DNA of 64,000 bases from positions 51,590,411 through 51,654,410 of the forward strand of contig NC_092796.1 of the NCBI RefSeq assembly GCF_918797505.1, read 5' to 3'. The DNA comes from Bemisia tabaci. Its lineage: Eukaryota > Arthropoda > Insecta > Hemiptera > Aleyrodidae. This document shows, piece after piece, positions 60,607-64,000 of this stretch (position 1 is the first letter of the stretch; the number at the start of each line of letters is the position of its first letter). A model generated the notes under the pieces. It ran no database searches and was not told the DNA's origin. It saw only the letters and a program-made list of their open reading frames with translations. A program made the translations under genes and the position numbers.

Positions 60607-61549
60607 CCCTGGTAAAAATTGGCAGTAGAATCTGTGTTCCAAAATACCATAGACCTACAGCCGGCTGTAAGATTTCCAATAGCTCCTATAGCCGGCAACA
60701 CAATTTCTTATAGCCTTTTATAGCCGATGGCGATTAAGCAACAGCCTGGCGGTAAAGTGTATGCTAAACGTTACTAATTACGGATGCTGGGACTTAGTGA
60801 GTTTTTGGACTACCGCAGTTTGGTACCGGAGTTCGGTACGGTTTTGGGCCGCAGTATCTTGATTTAATTTGCGAGGAAAGCTCCGTACTTTTGAAGATTG
60901 CCTGCCATTCCTAATATGTTGGAGCGCCTTCAATTTCGTATGATACTGTGCAATACCTCTGGTGTGAAATGGTTGCTTCAAGCGCCGCGGTACGCTGCGG
61001 CGCGGCGCGGCGGGCGGGCAGCCAGCGCTGAACGCGCGTTGGCGCCTACAAACCTAACAGGGATACTTCAAGCATTACGCAATGCGTGAAGTATCCCTGT
61101 TAGGTTTGTAGGCGCCAGTGCGCTGCCGCTCCGCTTTGTGTTAGGCTCTAATATTTAATCTCGCGGAGTCAGCGTTCTTCAACTCATGACTTTGAAATGT
61201 TTGCACACTCTGTATGGATTATTCTCATTTTAATTACTGAAAAATAACATGTAGTAAAGGAAAATATAATGTGCGTTTTGTAAATATTAAGGTGATTCCG
61301 TACAAACTGAAGGATTTACAAAGCGCAAGAATTTCTACACTATTTCTTATAGCCTTTTATAGCCGATGGCGAAAAAGCAACCACCAGGCGATAAAGTGTA
61401 AAGCCCGGCGATGGGAACTATAGCCCGGCTGTATAATTTTTTCCACTTTCTACAGCCAGCTATATGATTTTCTATCGCCCTCTTCAGTCGGCTATAAGAA
61501 CTCCTATGGTATTTTGAAACGCAGCTCCTATCGCCAATTTTTACCAGGG
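60607..61549. mobile_element. Family B element, copy 3
   Basis: The best-preserved copy: CCCTGGTAAAAATTGGC to its complement, with TT on each side and the central 76-bp palindrome at 61041-61116. Confidence 0.85.
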
Positions 61550-62053
61550 TTTTGCTACGGAAAAAGAACATACTGCCTATAAACTTAAAATGAAGCTGGC
61601 ATTTAGTTTCTGGCCCCACCGTATTGAGTACTGATTTAAAAAGTTCTTATGTAGATAATGCCTGAAAATTTGATAACAACTGGCCGTTTAAAATTGCCAT
61701 CTCGTAGACACATGATAGGTGTACCATGATCCTTAAAATCCAAGTCCTTCAAGCTAGAGCTAAGACGGTGGCGGTCTATTTCTTCTAAAACTAATTTTTT
61801 CCCTATCTTTTTCAAAAATAAGTTACATTATACATTTTTAATGTGAGAAAAACAGCGACTTGTTATTACGTACATAGAGTTAGACATCGCACGCCAAACT
61901 GACTGAGCTCGTTCACGAAAACTATTGCTGGGGCCTAGCATGCTTGGTCTTGGCATGTAGCCTGCTTGAAACTGAAATTCAAATTCAAATGTTTACACCA
62001 AGTCCATTTTAAGGCCTAAGGGCAGATTATGGTACAGGAGATATGATATCACA
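61550..62053. other. AT-rich DNA, nothing definable
   Basis: No exon, repeat or signal recognised here or between the piggyBac-like element and the terminal MITE (63096-63704), apart from an A-run at 63343-63371. Confidence 0.5.
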
Positions 62054-63095
62054 TTAACCCTAGTCTGCCAAACGGATTTTTGTTACAAGTCTGCCAATTA
62101 CGGGTCATTTTGACCCGTATTTGAAATACATGTGTTTGCTGTATTTTACTTCTTTTTTTTTACACTTTTTTTTGGTAACTATATATTCTAATGATAGTTA
62201 GGGCCTACATTTTGAATTTTTTATTTTCCTAAAACATCCTGCACTGTTCAGGTTATGCAATTTGCACTGTTTTTGATCTAGCATTATTTGTACAGCCCGA
62301 TAATCAAGGATAATTTTTAGGTTTTTTGGGGATTTTCTTCGCATTTTGGGTAGGACCGACTGGAATACTCACTCATACACATTTTTGGAAAGAAACAGTT
62401 ATAATATATTACTTTGAAGGCTTCAAGGCTTCAAATAATCATGAAAATAGAAAAATTTACTAATATTAGTACAAAAACTTTGTCATAATAGTTCAAAAAT
62501 CTTCAAATACAACTAGAAATTGCCTCTGAATTTGGTAAAATTTAGAATACTACTTTCCTTAGAGGAACGTGGTAACAAGATAAAAAGAGAAAAATAAAGA
62601 ATTAAATCTAAGTCAAGTAGGAAAAATGGAATTCCAGTTCCAACACATGTCTTCAAAATTAACTATAGGGGAATTATCTCTAGAATTTGGTGAATCCAAG
62701 AAAGCTCTCTACTTGGTGGGAACGTTATAACAAAATAAATATAGGAACAAAATAGTGAACTAAAACTTAGTGACTTATATGCATAACCTATAACGTGCGA
62801 ATCAAAACACACAGTGATGCCAACATCAAATGCACTGAAAAACAAAAATTCCCTATAGAATTGCATATGGGTCAAATAGACCCCTCAATTGCCGTTTGAG
62901 GGGTAGTCTTGAATAAAAATTCACCACGGGTCGGAAAATTTTTTTTTTCACAAAATCATGATAGTTTTGCATAAATGAGGGTTTTTGTGGACCTATATCT
63001 AAAGCACAGGTCCGTGGGCCGAAAATTAAGAAAGTTATGCATGTTTTTAGAGCCTGCTGGGTCAATTTGACCCATGTTTGGCAGACTAGGGTTAA
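62054..63095. mobile_element. piggyBac-like non-autonomous element
   Basis: Flanked by TTAA on both sides (62054-62057, 63092-63095) with perfect 16-bp inverted ends CCCTAGTCTGCCAAAC. TTAA targets and CCC-starting ends are the mark of piggyBac. Just inside each end is a small palindrome around GGGTCAATTTGACCC. No transposase; the 109-residue minus-strand ORF near the right end is a by-product of the repeat. Confidence 0.85.
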
Positions 63096-63337
63096 ACATA
63101 GTGACTGATCAAAAAAAAGGAGGGAAGAGCAGGGGATTGCCTCAAAATATAGTGAATTGACCCTTTCGTCTTTGGCCATCAAATATTTTTAGAGATCATA
63201 TTCGTATGATTGAAGTATCTTACTGGTATCAGTAGAGACAATTTGTTTGCTTTTACAGTTTTTTTTGTTCCTAACATGAAAAACTACGTTTCTAATCAGG
63301 AAATATCTTCATATTTCGTAAATTTAAAAATATTCAC

Positions 63338-63374
<37 letters not shown>

Positions 63375-63704
63375 AAAAAAAAATGATGAGGCGGTTAGTT
63401 CCTTAGATATCAGACATGGAACATTCTAAAACTTTCCTAACATCGGTTCGATGTCTACTCATATAATTTGGCCAGAACTGCTTCAGAAAGATTTCACTGA
63501 TACCACCAAACTTTTGCTAGTACCTATCAGAGATTCATAGTATATACTAGCTAGATGTTTAGTAGCTCATATCTGACCAATATCAGCGAAATTTTACACT
63601 AGTTCTTACTGGTCATTTCTACAGCAGAAGAAGGAGAGAGACAGGAGAAGGAGAGATATGAAGAGGAGACACGGGAGGAGTAAAAAAAGAGACACATTTT
63701 AAAT

Positions 63705-63999
63705 GGCTACGCTGATTCGCCCCACAGAGATTGGCGCCACACTACAGCTCTGACGGAAAATCCGAGATTGTCCCCACACAACAGCATTTTTTCAAGGTCC
63801 GAAAACGCGTTTTCGTTGTTGATCTCCGCTACAGATTTGTGGGCGGAATCAACAGCATTTACGCCGATTTATCGCTCAAGTAGAAAACCGCGTAACAGCT
63901 GTTGCTTTCCCCCACAAATCTGTGGCGAGGATCAACAGCAAAAAACGGTCATAAAACACCTGTTGAAACGCGCCACAGAGATTTCACTTCAGCGTAGCC
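63705..63999. mobile_element. MITE at window end
   Basis: GGCTACGCTGA and TCAGCGTAGCC close a 295-bp element; CCACAGAGATT and its complement follow inside, and an inner hairpin pairs ACAGATTTGTGGG with CCCACAAATCTGT. Confidence 0.8.
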
Positions 64000-64000
64000 T

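Noticed and set aside
62853..63182. 109-codon minus-strand frame
   Set aside because: It lies across the end of the piggyBac-like element and encodes its repeat; no transposase motif.

Overview
The window is AT-rich nuclear DNA from an arthropod, most likely an insect. Evidence: an intact, intron-interrupted homologue of the clock bZIP gene vrille (NFIL3 family), a three-exon homologue of TUSC2/FUS1, GT-AG introns, AATAAA signals and a dense load of short non-autonomous DNA transposons. The repeat families and the overall texture remind me of whitefly (Bemisia) genomic sequence, but that is recollection, not a search, so species is left open. I see no bacterial genes, no CRISPR array, no tRNA or rRNA gene and no intact autonomous transposon.

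Layout. 1-16301: probable upstream region and long 5' intron of vrille, with repeats, E-boxes (CACGTG) and several D-box-like palindromes (TTACGTAA); a promoter-like stretch lies at about 1080-1390. 16302-17515: the single GC-rich coding exon of vrille (+), preceded by a splice acceptor and a two-codon upstream ORF, followed by a long AU-rich 3' UTR that may run to about 21.9 kb. 22-32.4 kb: gene-poor, AT-rich DNA with repeats. 32769-35319: the three coding exons of TUSC2 (+), then a probable 3'UTR intron and a 3' end near 38.79 kb. 60034 down to 43497: a minus-strand gene assembled here from five exons, four of them joined by phase-1 introns, ending in a C3HC4 RING finger. It converges on TUSC2 and its largest intron (10.8 kb) is full of transposons.

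Mobile DNA is the dominant content. I can define: a 2-kb mariner-derived palindrome with a second mariner-derived palindrome nested in it, both with TA duplications; a piggyBac-like element with TTAA ends; hAT-like elements with 8-bp duplications; five copies of a short palindromic family (A) and three of a roughly 940-bp family (B), one B sitting inside an A; and further foldback elements. A recurring motif, GCGCAATGCGTGAAGTAT followed by a TTGTAGGCGC-like block, appears as 76-bp palindromes at four places and as short tandem arrays at four more.

The three genes do not form a pathway that the sequence reveals. Vrille is a circadian and developmental transcriptional repressor, TUSC2 a small myristoylated mitochondrial/calcium-linked protein, and the minus-strand gene a probable E3 ubiquitin ligase. 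I found no convincing new multi-gene system; the most original items are the RING gene model, the nested mariner palindromes, the dispersed 76-bp palindrome family, and the regulatory features around vrille.
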